Shown here piece by piece: positions 9,224 to 18,726 of a stretch of DNA of 64,000 nucleotides. Source of the stretch: an uncultured Saprospiraceae bacterium (GTDB lineage Bacteria > Bacteroidota > Bacteroidia > Chitinophagales > Saprospiraceae). The stretch spans positions 1 through 64,000 of the forward strand of contig CALFWO010000056.1 of assembly GCA_937928045.1 (NCBI GenBank). Reading direction: 5' to 3'. The translations under genes were made by a program, and so were the position numbers. The notes beneath the pieces are model-generated. The model did no database searches. It worked only from the letters and a program-made list of their open reading frames with translations, and was not told the origin of the DNA. Within the stretch, counting starts at the first letter, position 1. Every line of letters starts with the position of its first letter.

Positions 9224-9246
9224 AAATTAAAATTCTACACATAAAA

Positions 9247-9283
9247 AAATAGGCTTCGGAATTACCGAAGCCTATTTTTTTTG
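9247..9283. terminator. bidirectional terminator
   Basis: A perfect 13-bp stem (9247-9259 with 9265-9277), loop AATTA, is flanked by an A-run and a T-run. It serves both the response regulator and the convergent histidine kinase. Confidence 0.9.
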
Positions 9284-9301
9284 GCTGAAATTGATGTTAC
9301 T

Positions 9302-10780
9302 CTAAGCTTGCTGAAGTTCATTTTCTTTTACTTCATCCTCCTTAAAATTGTGTGGTAATGTTATGGTAAAAGTCGTTCCAATACCTACTTCACTATCAAT
9401 TGAAATTGAGCCACCGCTTTCCTCTACTACTTTCTTTACAATGTAAAGTCCAACTCCAGATCCTTCTACATGATTGTGAAACCTGTTGAAAATTCCAAAT
9501 AGCTTATGACCATGTTTAGCCAAATCTATACCGATGCCATTGTCTTGAAATTTAAGTACCACGGTCGAATTCACCTTTTTAGATGCAATTAGAATTTTAG
9601 GATTTTTATCTGGCTTTCGATATTTAATGGAATTCGTGATTAAATTAGCAAAAATGCTTTTAATATTAGCTTTTGAAAAATGAAGATTTATAACTGCTAA
9701 GTCTAATTCAAAAGTTGCAGTTTCTTTGACAATTGACTCTGCGTTTTCTTCCTTAACCTCCTCTAATAACTCTAGAATGTTTACAGCTTCTTCCGCAGTG
9801 TTAATTGAACGCTCTATTCTTGAAACTTCCAATAGATCATGAATAGTTCTCTGGAGTTTATCGGTATTCTTTGTCATAAATTCTAATGACTTCAATATGC
9901 TAGTATCTTCAACATTCTCCACCTTTTTTCCAAGAACTTTTTGCAACGAAATTAGATTGATTATTGGCGCTTTTAAATCATGGGATACGCGATATACAAA
10001 ACTGTCCAGGGAATCATTTTTCAACTTTAACTGCGTATTTAATCTCACCAATTCATTTTTCTGATCTTGAATTAATTTGCCTGATTCTGCACTGCTTGCC
10101 AACAAGTTGAATGAGTCTGACAGATAGCCAAATTCATTGTTGGCCTCAATTTTCACTCGCGAAGAAAAATTCCCTTTGAGGATTTCAGCCGCTGAATGCT
10201 CCAGATTTAATAAAGTTCTATTCAAGGCTCTAGCTATTAGTTGTCCAAAGATTCCTGCCATGAAAAACACACTGACGCAGATTAATACCAGCCAATAGTT
10301 GAGATTAGACATTTTGGTCTTTAGTTTCTCGTTTTGGATATATATTAATTTAGAATTCGCCACTTGGGCTTGACGTATGAGTCTTTCCCCATGAAAAGTA
10401 TTGGCTCTGAGCTCATCGAAAAATAGATTGTTTGAGTCAGCCGGCAGTTTTTTATTGAGCGCGAAGTAGCCTTGATGCACTTTTTTGAAACCATTGGTTA
10501 GCTCATTGCCTAAGATGGATAAATCTTTAATGTTATCCTCAAAGACTTCCATTTGCATAAGGAATTCTTCCTCTTCTCCAGGCTTAAATAACCATTGATG
10601 TATTCCGACAATGTTCTCTTGTACCCCACGTAAGGAATTGGTCATTCCAACGGCATTTCCCATGCACTGATCAACACTTGTTTGCATTGCCTGCATGTTT
10701 CGATGGCTGACATATCCGCCGAATAGGGCAAGTAGAGCTACTAATGAGGAGCTGTAAATAATTTGTTTGCTTATTGACAT
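9302..10780 (-). CDS. membrane sensor histidine kinase
   Basis: 492 residues. An N-terminal membrane helix (about 7-24) is followed by a periplasmic helical sensor region (about 25-158), a second helix (about 161-183) and a HAMP-like linker. The HisKA domain has phospho-His H267 (YRVSHDLKAP). The HATPase domain has an N-box (NLITNSIKYR), G1 (DNGIGID), G2 (GSGVGLYIVKK) and GIGTTFTITLP. All catalytic boxes look intact. The periplasmic part resembles four-helix-bundle ligand sensors, but no ligand can be named. It follows the S9D peptidase gene by 97 bases on the same strand, so co-transcription is possible. It faces the CheY-like gene across a shared terminator. Confidence 0.93.
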   Translation of the reverse strand: MSISKQIIYSSSLVALLALFGGYVSHRNMQAMQTSVDQCMGNAVGMTNSLRGVQENIVGIHQWLFKPGEEEEFLMQMEVFEDNIKDLSILGNELTNGFKKVHQGYFALNKKLPADSNNLFFDELRANTFHGERLIRQAQVANSKLIYIQNEKLKTKMSNLNYWLVLICVSVFFMAGIFGQLIARALNRTLLNLEHSAAEILKGNFSSRVKIEANNEFGYLSDSFNLLASSAESGKLIQDQKNELVRLNTQLKLKNDSLDSFVYRVSHDLKAPIINLISLQKVLGKKVENVEDTSILKSLEFMTKNTDKLQRTIHDLLEVSRIERSINTAEEAVNILELLEEVKEENAESIVKETATFELDLAVINLHFSKANIKSIFANLITNSIKYRKPDKNPKILIASKKVNSTVVLKFQDNGIGIDLAKHGHKLFGIFNRFHNHVEGSGVGLYIVKKVVEESGGSISIDSEVGIGTTFTITLPHNFKEDEVKENELQQA

Positions 10781-10877
10781 CTTTTATGTTTAGAGCATCG
10801 GGTTCTTTTCATACTCTAATTGCCCGAATTTGTTACATATTCGGACGACATCATCTCCTATTTGGTTAGTCTTTAAA

Positions 10878-13337
10878 TTAGGGTTTTTCGCCGCTATTTT
10901 TGTCCTTTACATGAGTGTCTAGCCATTCTGACATTTCCCATAGCATGTGATGAATTGATTCTTTTGCTTGGTATCCATGCGATTCATGTGGTAGCATTAC
11001 CAGACGTACGTTGGTGCCTAATCCTTTTAAAGCTCCATACATCCTTTCACTTTGCATCGGATAGGTTCCCGAATTATTATCAGCTTCTCCATGAATCATT
11101 AATAATGGAGCCTTTATTTTGTCGGCATGCATGAATGGAGACATCTTAAAATAAGTTTCTGGAGTTTCCCAAAACGTGCGTTCCTCAGATTGAAAACCAA
11201 AAGGAGTAAGTGTCCTATTATAAGCGCCTGACCGTGCAATCCCAGCGGCAAATAGATTTGTATGGGCCAATAAATTAGCTGTCATAAATGCTCCATAAGA
11301 ATGACCTCCTACAGCCAACCTATTTTTGTCAGCAACGCCCAATTCTACAAGTTTATTAATGGCTGCTTCCGCATCCTGACTCAGTTGTTCTACGAATGTT
11401 GCATTCGGTTCCTCCGATCCTTCACCAACTATGGGCATGCCAAAATCATCAAATACCGCATATCCTTGAGTAACCCAAAATATTGGAGACCACCAGCCTA
11501 ACCTTGTAAACTCGTAAGGTGAACCGTCTACCTGACTAGCTGCATTCTTGCTTTTAAATTCCCTAGGATAAGCCCACATAAGTACTGGTAAAGTACCATC
11601 CTTTTTTGCATCATATCCTGCCGGTAAATATAACGTGCCTGTAAGATCTATACCATCTGCTCTTTTATATTTTACCAACTGCTTTTCAACTCCTTCTAAT
11701 GCCTTATATGGATTTTCGAAATGAGTCACTGGTTTGAGATCTCCTGTATTTAAGTTGCGAATGAAATAGTTAGCAGGATCTTGCTCCGATTCCCTTCTGG
11801 TCAACACCAAACCCTTATCCATGTCAATTATTTTGACTGGGCGTTCATAGTAAGGCGCTTTGGAACGCCAAAGTCTATTTGTTTTGCTAGAAGTGATGTT
11901 GTAAGTATCAATGAATGGTCTATTGCCTTCGGATGAAGCACCTTGACCAACTAAATAAAGCGATTGATTATCCGCGCTGGTTCGAAGTATACTTCTACCA
12001 TTTTCATTCAATGTTGTTTGGAAGTTGCCAGGATCAGTATATCGATCTTCCCAACTTCTATCAAACAAAATTTTAGGCGTCTTACTTGGATTATTTGGTG
12101 CCCAAGAGCTTGTTACTTCCTTTCTGTCAGTCCACCACCACTGATAGACCAGGGCTAAGTCTTCATTTCCCCAGCTTATTCCTCCATATCTTAATTTTAA
12201 TTTCGGCCCTGCTACGGGTTGATTTTTAAAAGGAGCATTCCACAAATAAACTTGATCTCTATATTCTACTTCTTTCTTTGGATCACCTTCATCCAAGGCC
12301 TCTACATAATTCAAAGTTGCAGGAGCATCAGCTCGCCAGCTAAATGATCGAGGACCTATTCTTGTCGCCCCAAATCCTTTTGGTATGTTTTCAGAAGGAG
12401 GAATATCTGCTATTGATTTCACCATTTTTCCCGAGGAATCTATAACATAGATTTTCTGCGCAAATCTTCCAAAAGGAACAATGTAACTATAAGGTTTAAC
12501 CACCTCAGTTAACAAAATATATTCTCCATTCGGCGAAGAAGTCATTCCCCCATAAATGGCATTTGGAGCAAGTAATTTTTTAGAAGCATCCAAAGGGTCG
12601 ATCAAATACAACTCACTTTTAGTGTAATATTCAAAAAGGGAAATATCGTATTGATTTTTTAACAAATCTTGATAGGTTCTTACCGGCGCAGATTTGCCAG
12701 AATTTTCTTGAACAGTTGGACCAAAAGGTCTTAGGCTTTCTACGGGTGATGCCCCGCGATCCGAAGGTATCAATTTTGCGAGGAGATATTTTCCATTTTG
12801 AAACCAACGATAAGGAAGTCCATTCATGGAATCATTGATTCGAGCTTCCGTTAGTTTTTTTGCTTTTCTAATATCAACATTGATTAACCAGAGTTCAATC
12901 CCGTGATTCAATGTTTGGGTAAAAGCAATTTTACTACCATCGCTTGACCAGGTAATATTTTCAAATCGAGGGCTTGGCGGAAGTCCTTCGATTGGATAAT
13001 CTTGGTTGTTTGAAAGATCCCTGATTTTAAAATCATTGAAATAACTGGATCGACTCGAGCCATTAGTTCTAGGTTGAATTCTTATTCCTGCCAACCTCAA
13101 TTCTTCTTGCGCCACTTCTTCTATGCTCGGCATACTAGGACGTTCAGCCATCAAAAGAAATTTTCCATCCGGGCTGATATATGCCCCTGGCGTTGGCGGC
13201 GCATCGATTAAAGATTGGATAATAGGATCAGGCGACTGATAAGATAAATTGGCTTGGGCTGTTACAGAATTCATAGAAGGGTTTACCAAAATGAGTAAGG
13301 CGATCATGCTAAGCATGAAATCAAGGAGAATTTTCAT
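10878..13337 (-). CDS. S9 family peptidase, glutamyl-endopeptidase (S9D) type, exported
   Basis: A signal peptide ends near ...VTAQA, followed by a beta-propeller region and a C-terminal alpha/beta-hydrolase domain; total 819 residues. The catalytic triad is readable: Ser680 in GGHSYGAF, Asp753 in GEADNN, His787 in PHESHGY. The insertion GMPIVGEGSEEPN and the motif AYPREFKS are typical of the S9D branch related to chloroplast glutamyl endopeptidase. It probably hydrolyses peptides in the periplasm. The gene starts 19 bases after the DUF5916 gene ends, so the two are an operon. Family assignment firm, Glu specificity inferred. Confidence 0.92.
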   Translation of the reverse strand: MKILLDFMLSMIALLILVNPSMNSVTAQANLSYQSPDPIIQSLIDAPPTPGAYISPDGKFLLMAERPSMPSIEEVAQEELRLAGIRIQPRTNGSSRSSYFNDFKIRDLSNNQDYPIEGLPPSPRFENITWSSDGSKIAFTQTLNHGIELWLINVDIRKAKKLTEARINDSMNGLPYRWFQNGKYLLAKLIPSDRGASPVESLRPFGPTVQENSGKSAPVRTYQDLLKNQYDISLFEYYTKSELYLIDPLDASKKLLAPNAIYGGMTSSPNGEYILLTEVVKPYSYIVPFGRFAQKIYVIDSSGKMVKSIADIPPSENIPKGFGATRIGPRSFSWRADAPATLNYVEALDEGDPKKEVEYRDQVYLWNAPFKNQPVAGPKLKLRYGGISWGNEDLALVYQWWWTDRKEVTSSWAPNNPSKTPKILFDRSWEDRYTDPGNFQTTLNENGRSILRTSADNQSLYLVGQGASSEGNRPFIDTYNITSSKTNRLWRSKAPYYERPVKIIDMDKGLVLTRRESEQDPANYFIRNLNTGDLKPVTHFENPYKALEGVEKQLVKYKRADGIDLTGTLYLPAGYDAKKDGTLPVLMWAYPREFKSKNAASQVDGSPYEFTRLGWWSPIFWVTQGYAVFDDFGMPIVGEGSEEPNATFVEQLSQDAEAAINKLVELGVADKNRLAVGGHSYGAFMTANLLAHTNLFAAGIARSGAYNRTLTPFGFQSEERTFWETPETYFKMSPFMHADKIKAPLLMIHGEADNNSGTYPMQSERMYGALKGLGTNVRLVMLPHESHGYQAKESIHHMLWEMSEWLDTHVKDKNSGEKP

Positions 13338-13356
13338 AAAATAATATTTAATTGAA

Positions 13357-15804
13357 CTATCCTTTGGATAAAGATAAGTAGTCCAAGTAATATATCACCT
13401 TTAAAGAAAAACTATTTCTTGTTGGATTTTGATGAAGCAATTTCCAATTTTCTTTATAGTTAGGAATTGGAATATTTCCGGATGAAAACACATTGTTTTT
13501 CCAAATGAAAAACAGGTCAGAACCTGGAGCAAATCTCCATCTAAATACAGAGTCAATCGTAAAGGCATTGAAGTTAATGTCTGAAAATTTTTCGAAGAAT
13601 GTAGGTACTAATGCTCCTTGAGAATCCACCTGCCAGAACTCATCAAAAGAGACTCTCGCCCAATAATGTCTTCCTTCTAAATTAAATGAGATCGTTGGTG
13701 TAAATACGTAAGTGAAGTTCAATTCTGAAATGAGTACTTCTTGCAAACTATTTCCAAAAATGGTTTGTTCATTTTCCTTGGTAATGTACTGTGGATCGTT
13801 TTTCGACCAATCGTAATTTAGTCCGGGCCTTACAATCAAATGATTGTTGATTTGTATTCTTGGGCGAAAAGAAACACCAGAGTACCTTCCGCTCCATTTC
13901 TGATTGCCTCCAAAATATACTTCGGCATCAAGGGCTAACTTTTTGCGATAGTCAGACGATATCCAAAGTCCACCAGATCCAAAGGCCGGAACCCTAAGGA
14001 AAGTACTCAAGTCATCAGACCGAGTGATGAAATAGTCGTTTTCTGGAATAGGCTGGGCATAGGCAAAGAACCCAAAATTGTTGAAATTTTTAGATTGAAA
14101 GTTACTCCGCGTATTAATACCAAGACTTGAAAAAACATTTGGAGCATATAATCTTTCATAACTGACTCCAAAATTAATTCTCGCATTATTAAATGGACCA
14201 AAAGCCTCAAATCTTGAGATACTTCCAAAAGCATATAATTCCCTAGAATTGTTGTTGAATAGAAATCCTAAATCATTGGGATCGTAAGTATCACTTTCCT
14301 CACTATATCCTAAGGAGTAGTTGAAATTCCCGGAAGTCTTACTGACATCTACGGAAAGATTATGGCCCAAACCAGTCGAAGATCCAAAGTATTTTTGACT
14401 CAATGCTCCTTCGACATCCAACTCGTATTTATTTTTCTTGTCGCTTAGATTAACATTCGCACCAGTAACATTTGCTTCGTAAGCAGCACCCTCTCGAAAT
14501 ACATTTGTATTGATCAATGTAACGGAAGAATTATTTTTTAAATTTTGATTAAAAACGATCACATTGTAATTAGTCAAAGGATTGGTCTGAACCATTCTTT
14601 CAGCACCAGTTTCTAAATTCCCGACAACGGCATTCATCGAAGATTCCACAGCATTGAACAAACCAATTCCAAGTCCTCCTTTTGTTCTTCCTGAAAGCTT
14701 CGTAGCATTGATTAATTGTGCACGTCCAGGATTGCTTTTGACAAATTCATTTTCCTCCAAATTTCGACTAGCAGCTCCACGATCAAAGGGTTGATCTCCA
14801 ACTCTACGAGAATAAAATAATCCACCGCGATTAAACAATTCTGTTCCTTCGGTAAAGAACTGACGATTTTCATCAAAACGAACTTCAAATGGAGAGAGAT
14901 TCAATACCTGCTCATCAGAATCCGCTTCTCCAAAGTCAGGGATTAAAGTCATGTCTACTGTAAAGGCATCATTAATACCATAACGGATATCCATGCCTCC
15001 ATTGAATGACTTAATATTTGAAATGGATGGATTCGAATTCGGGTCATCAGTTATTTCTAAATATCCGGCGACAAAGGGTGTTGCCGAAATTCTCACTGGC
15101 GACTTTATAGATTCTAAACCCAATAGTCGACCTGATTGAATTAAAAATCCGTCACCAGCAGGATCAATCGGATTCCAAGAGCTCACTTCTCGGTGACGAC
15201 GAATCATTCTGAAAAAGTTAATATTCCAATCTTGAATTTGAGCAGTAGGAAATCGCAATGCGGAATATGGAATCTTCATTTCAGCAATCCAACCTTCTCC
15301 AGTAATTTTCACCTTACTTTCCCACACGGCATCCCAAGATCGATCACCCGAGAAACTGACGTTATTGCCAACATTATCGGAAGTAAATTTTCGATCTATT
15401 TGATTACCAGATGCCGTTACAAAAAAGCCAGACCCATTTTGTCCATCTTGATAAGAATCCACGGTAAACCCAATCCAGTCTACCACTCCGATTTGATCCC
15501 GCTCCGATAACTGAAGATTTATACTGTCAGGGGCTGCATCATGCATGACCGCCGAGATATAGATCGCTTTATCGTCATAAAGTAATTTGATTTCCGTTTG
15601 ATGACTTGGAGCTCTTCCCGGCTTAGGTTCGAATTGTATAAAATCACCCACGCTTGGTGCCTCACTCCAAGCAAGATCATTGAGTGCCCCATCTATTTTA
15701 ATCGCGGAATTTATTCGAGTAGCCTTCAAAGTAGAAGTCGCACTTTGCGCAGACATACTTTTAAGCCCGATAAAAAACCCTAGTACTAGCAGTATTCTAG
15801 TCAT
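13357..15804 (-). CDS. DUF5916 outer-membrane protein with CBM9-like N-terminus
   Basis: 815 residues with a signal peptide ending near SMSAQ. Residues about 28-220 form a carbohydrate-binding family 9-like domain (KIDGALNDLAWSEAP, DWIGFTVDSYQDG). Then comes the DUF5916 beta-barrel region, with many alternating strands and a conserved EVRFDENRQFFTEGTELFN segment, ending in an aromatic C-terminus. Members are common in Bacteroidota and are thought to sit in the outer membrane; no function is established. It is the first gene of an operon with the S9D peptidase, which hints at a role in peptide or glycan handling. Confidence 0.88.
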   Translation of the reverse strand: MTRILLVLGFFIGLKSMSAQSATSTLKATRINSAIKIDGALNDLAWSEAPSVGDFIQFEPKPGRAPSHQTEIKLLYDDKAIYISAVMHDAAPDSINLQLSERDQIGVVDWIGFTVDSYQDGQNGSGFFVTASGNQIDRKFTSDNVGNNVSFSGDRSWDAVWESKVKITGEGWIAEMKIPYSALRFPTAQIQDWNINFFRMIRRHREVSSWNPIDPAGDGFLIQSGRLLGLESIKSPVRISATPFVAGYLEITDDPNSNPSISNIKSFNGGMDIRYGINDAFTVDMTLIPDFGEADSDEQVLNLSPFEVRFDENRQFFTEGTELFNRGGLFYSRRVGDQPFDRGAASRNLEENEFVKSNPGRAQLINATKLSGRTKGGLGIGLFNAVESSMNAVVGNLETGAERMVQTNPLTNYNVIVFNQNLKNNSSVTLINTNVFREGAAYEANVTGANVNLSDKKNKYELDVEGALSQKYFGSSTGLGHNLSVDVSKTSGNFNYSLGYSEESDTYDPNDLGFLFNNNSRELYAFGSISRFEAFGPFNNARINFGVSYERLYAPNVFSSLGINTRSNFQSKNFNNFGFFAYAQPIPENDYFITRSDDLSTFLRVPAFGSGGLWISSDYRKKLALDAEVYFGGNQKWSGRYSGVSFRPRIQINNHLIVRPGLNYDWSKNDPQYITKENEQTIFGNSLQEVLISELNFTYVFTPTISFNLEGRHYWARVSFDEFWQVDSQGALVPTFFEKFSDINFNAFTIDSVFRWRFAPGSDLFFIWKNNVFSSGNIPIPNYKENWKLLHQNPTRNSFSLKVIYYLDYLSLSKG

Positions 15805-16107
15805 CCTTTTTTAATAGTGGAAAAACATTGAAGGTGATCAATCGATGTTGATGCTAACTTTATACCGCAAAGAAACGACTATCGTTACCAAATAGGCGAA
15901 ACATTAACATATTAATGGTCAACGGAGCTTTACAAAAACAGGCACAATCTTAATCTTTAATAATTATTTCATGGTTTCTGAAGGCTCACCAGCAATTTGT
16001 CTTCAATCTCTTTCAAAAAATAAATACTTTTGTCCAAATTCCTTTTGAAAGATTCAACCATTAAGGGATTATAACGTATTAGTCATAGAATAACACACAA
16101 TAGCGAC
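15805..16107. other. divergent intergenic region
   Basis: Separates the leftward DUF5916 operon from rightward odhB. It holds the odhB promoter box at 16025-16032. At 15817-15831 there is a partial match to the dispersed GGGAAAACATTGA... repeat. No ORF beyond 16 codons seen. Confidence 0.5.
15996..16032 (+). promoter_or_regulatory. promoter of odhB
   Basis: TACTTTTG at 16025-16032 with a possible TTTG at 15996-15999. The 25-base spacer is longer than usual. Leader of about 70 bases. Confidence 0.5.
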
Positions 16108-17358
16108 ATGAGCGTAGTTGAAATGAAAGTCCCTACCATTGGAGAATCCGTAACCGAGGTTACTTTATCACAATGGTTAGTAAGCGATGGAGATTTTGTC
16201 AATCTAGATGATCCTATCTGCGAATTTGAATCAGACAAGGCTACTTTGGAATTCCCTGCAGAGGCGGCAGGCAAAGTAATTTTTGTAGCAGGCGAAGGCG
16301 ATGATCTAGAAATCGGCGCTTTAGTCGCAAAAATTGATACTTCTGTGAAAGCTCCAGCGGGAGGAAGCAAACCGGCTGCACTAACAAAAACTGAAGCTCC
16401 AAAAGCTGAGGCCAAAGCTACTCCGGCGCCAGAACCAGTGGCTGCTACCAAAGAAAGCTATGCTAAAGGTCATCCAAGTCCTGCGGCATCTAAAATACTT
16501 GCAGAGAAGGGAATCAATCCAGCAACAGTGAATGGATCAGGTCGAGATGGCAGAATCACAAAAGAAGATGCCCAAGCTGCGAAATCAGCTCCGGCTCCAG
16601 CTCCAGCTGCAAAACCAGCAGCTCCGGCACCGGTATTCACTCCGATTGAAGCTTTCAGCCGAAATACACATAAAAAGAAAATGAGCCGTATGCGTCGAAC
16701 AATTGCGAAGCGATTGGTAAGCGCAAAGAACAATACTGCCATGTTAACCACTTTCAACGAAGTGGATTTGACAGCTGTAATGGCACTTCGTAAAAAATAC
16801 CAAGAACAATTTGTCAAGAAATACGGAATCAAACTGGGCTTCATGTCTTTGTTCTCCAAAGCTTGTGCTAAAGTTTTGATGGAAATGCCAGATGTAAATG
16901 CTCAAATCGTAGACAATGAAATCTTGTACCATGATTACGCTGATATCTCTATAGCAATTTCTACTCCGAACGGATTAGTTGTACCGCCGATTCATAATGT
17001 TGAATCACTAGGCTTTGCTGAAATCGAGCAAAAGATCAAGGCTCTGGCTGGAAAAGCAAGAGCGGGAGATTTGACTATTGAGGAAATGACAGGTGGAACT
17101 TTTACTATTACTAATGGTGGCGTTTTTGGCTCTATGATGAGTACACCTATTCTGAATGAACCGCAATCGGCGATTTTAGGAATGCATACCATTCAACAGA
17201 GACCGATGGCCATTAACGGGGAGGTTAAGATTCGTCCGATGATGTATCTAGCATTATCCTATGATCACAGAGTTATTGATGGCTCGACTTCTGTTACTTT
17301 CTTGGTTAAAGTGAAACAACTACTAGAAGATCCGCAGAAGATGTTATTGGACATATAG
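16108..17358 (+). CDS. odhB: 2-oxoglutarate dehydrogenase E2, dihydrolipoyl succinyltransferase
   Basis: The E2 core of the oxoglutarate dehydrogenase complex moves the succinyl group from lipoate to CoA in the TCA cycle. 416 residues: a single lipoyl domain with lipoyl-Lys K44 ([12 protein letters not shown]), an Ala/Pro-rich linker, a peripheral E1/E3-binding domain (about 125-160, [16 protein letters not shown]), a second Ala/Pro linker, and the acyltransferase domain with the catalytic His387 and Asp391 ([10 protein letters not shown]). The number of lipoyl domains and the GES motif fit the succinyl rather than the acetyl enzyme. The E1 gene (sucA) is not beside it. A terminator follows at 17449-17484. 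Confidence 0.95.
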   Translation: MSVVEMKVPTIGESVTEVTLSQWLVSDGDFVNLDDPICEFESDKATLEFPAEAAGKVIFVAGEGDDLEIGALVAKIDTSVKAPAGGSKPAALTKTEAPKAEAKATPAPEPVAATKESYAKGHPSPAASKILAEKGINPATVNGSGRDGRITKEDAQAAKSAPAPAPAAKPAAPAPVFTPIEAFSRNTHKKKMSRMRRTIAKRLVSAKNNTAMLTTFNEVDLTAVMALRKKYQEQFVKKYGIKLGFMSLFSKACAKVLMEMPDVNAQIVDNEILYHDYADISIAISTPNGLVVPPIHNVESLGFAEIEQKIKALAGKARAGDLTIEEMTGGTFTITNGGVFGSMMSTPILNEPQSAILGMHTIQQRPMAINGEVKIRPMMYLALSYDHRVIDGSTSVTFLVKVKQLLEDPQKMLLDI

Positions 17359-17448
17359 AATTCGAATGTTGAAATTGGCTAAAATTCGTTTTAAGGCAGC
17401 AACCTTTCAACCAACTTCAACTGAGATAAATTACGCACACAATAAAAG

Positions 17449-17485
17449 AAACCCTGAGCTAGTTTAGTAGCTCAGGGTTTTTTAG
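17449..17485 (+). terminator. terminator of odhB
   Basis: A 13-bp perfect stem (17449-17461 with 17468-17480), loop GTTTAG, then a T-run. Confidence 0.9.
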
Positions 17486-17638
17486 TAGCAAAAGCTACCT
17501 AATCATTATTACGTAGTAATACATAGAAAGTCAAGAGATTACATCAAAAATGGGTCGGTTTTATTGAAAGCATGAAAAAATTTGTGCAACCCTTTTAAAT
17601 AGTTTCCACTCTATGTAGTGCTATTGAGATACAAAACC

Positions 17639-17646
17639 TACTTTTG
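17639..17646 (+). promoter_or_regulatory. -7 box of coiled-coil gene
   Basis: TACTTTTG, about 74 bases before the ATG at 17720. It argues against the start at 17618, which lies upstream of it. Confidence 0.55.
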
Positions 17647-17719
17647 CACTCAAATTATAAAATCGAATCAGTTTTATTTGACTGATAGTCAGATAGAAAG
17701 ATTCAGAAAATCAACAATC

Positions 17720-18655
17720 ATGAACTCGAATCGAACCTGGGGCATCGTTGCAGCCCTACTAGCCCTTTTCCTCGTAATCGCTGGTATGTGGGGATTTCAG
17801 TTAAACAATGAAAAGACTGAGCTTATTTCTTCTAAAGAAAAATTAGAAATGGAAATGGGTGATATGCTTTCGCTAAAAGAATCATTAGAAATCGAAATTG
17901 ACTCTATGTCTACAACATTGGAGGACCTTTCTTTCACAAATGAGACTTTGGTAAAAGAATTAAAAGATGAGAAATCAAGAGTTTCTCGTAGAAACAGACA
18001 AATCAAAGGATTAAAGTCTGACTTAGAAACTACAGCAAACAATGCAGCTGGAGAAGCTGCTTCTTTAAGAGGTCAAATCCAAGATTTAATCAACACGAAG
18101 TTTGCACTACAAGAAAACATCACTGCACTACAGTTTCAAAACGACTCTTTGCAAAATGTTACTGGCATTTTGGCATCTGATTTAGCAATTGCTAAAGATG
18201 AAAATGTTGCCTTAACAAACATGAATAACACTATTCAAGAAGAAGTTGGAAAACTGACTTTGGCGAATTTCAAAGCTTCTGCATTTAGAGTAGAGGTGGC
18301 TAAGAAAAATGCTACTAAAGTTACCTCTAAAGGAAGAAGAGCCAAGAATATCCAAGTAAGTTTTGACTTAACAAATGTTCCAGATAAGTATCAAGGTGTA
18401 AGGCCAATTTATTTGGTAATAACTGATGATAAGGCGACTCCAGTGAAATTGGATAATCCTATCAAAGCAAAAGTTGTTGTTAATGGCCAAACTCAAGAGT
18501 TGATTGCAGCACAAGCTAAGGATACTAACATAGCTGCTAATCAAAGACTGTCTTTCAATCATGCATTCAGTGAAAAATTAGCTGCAGGTTTTTACCGAGT
18601 AGCCGTGTACACAGACATTGGATTATTAGGAGCGAGCAGTTTTAGACTTAGATAA
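17720..18655 (+). CDS. membrane-anchored coiled-coil envelope protein
   Basis: 311 residues from the chosen ATG. One N-terminal membrane helix (about 6-26, WGIVAALLALFLVIAGMWGF) is followed by a long coiled coil (about 30-190, heptads rich in Leu, Glu and Lys). The C-terminal globular beta-rich domain holds RAKNIQVSFDLTNVPDKYQG and ends GLLGASSFRL. The topology suggests an inner-membrane anchor with a periplasmic coiled coil. Such proteins occur in many Bacteroidota but have no assigned function. Its neighbour downstream is an OmpA-like lipoprotein with a similar coiled-coil spacer, so both may act in envelope organisation (inference). Confidence 0.8.
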   Translation: MNSNRTWGIVAALLALFLVIAGMWGFQLNNEKTELISSKEKLEMEMGDMLSLKESLEIEIDSMSTTLEDLSFTNETLVKELKDEKSRVSRRNRQIKGLKSDLETTANNAAGEAASLRGQIQDLINTKFALQENITALQFQNDSLQNVTGILASDLAIAKDENVALTNMNNTIQEEVGKLTLANFKASAFRVEVAKKNATKVTSKGRRAKNIQVSFDLTNVPDKYQGVRPIYLVITDDKATPVKLDNPIKAKVVVNGQTQELIAAQAKDTNIAANQRLSFNHAFSEKLAAGFYRVAVYTDIGLLGASSFRLR

Positions 18656-18662
18656 GATCATA

Positions 18663-18705
18663 TATCTTTGCAAGCGGGTCAGCCAATTTTAAGGCTGACC
18701 CGCTT
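18663..18705 (+). promoter_or_regulatory. promoter box and 5' hairpin before the OmpA-like gene
   Basis: TATCTTTG lies at 18663-18670. Immediately after it is a 13-bp perfect stem (18672-18684 with 18693-18705, loop AATTTTAA) without a T-run. The hairpin would sit at the very 5' end of the mRNA, or it may end the upstream transcript. Confidence 0.5.
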
Positions 18706-18726
18706 TGTCATTTCACCCCGTTTATC

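Larger units (their letters stand above)
17359..17719. other. intergenic region with repeat, terminator and operator-like palindrome
   Basis: It holds the 20-base repeat at 17402-17421 (near copy at 1194-1213), the odhB terminator, and an inverted repeat TATTAC-GTA-GTAATA (17507-17521). The promoter box of the next gene is at 17639-17646. No gene seen. Confidence 0.5.

Noticed and set aside
16083-16451. 122-codon minus-strand ORF over odhB
   Set aside because: Shadow of the Ala/Pro-rich linkers of odhB; the plus-strand gene is certain.
16440-16640. Tandem Ala-Pro codon runs as a DNA repeat
   Set aside because: These are the normal flexible linkers of an E2 protein, not a separate repeat.
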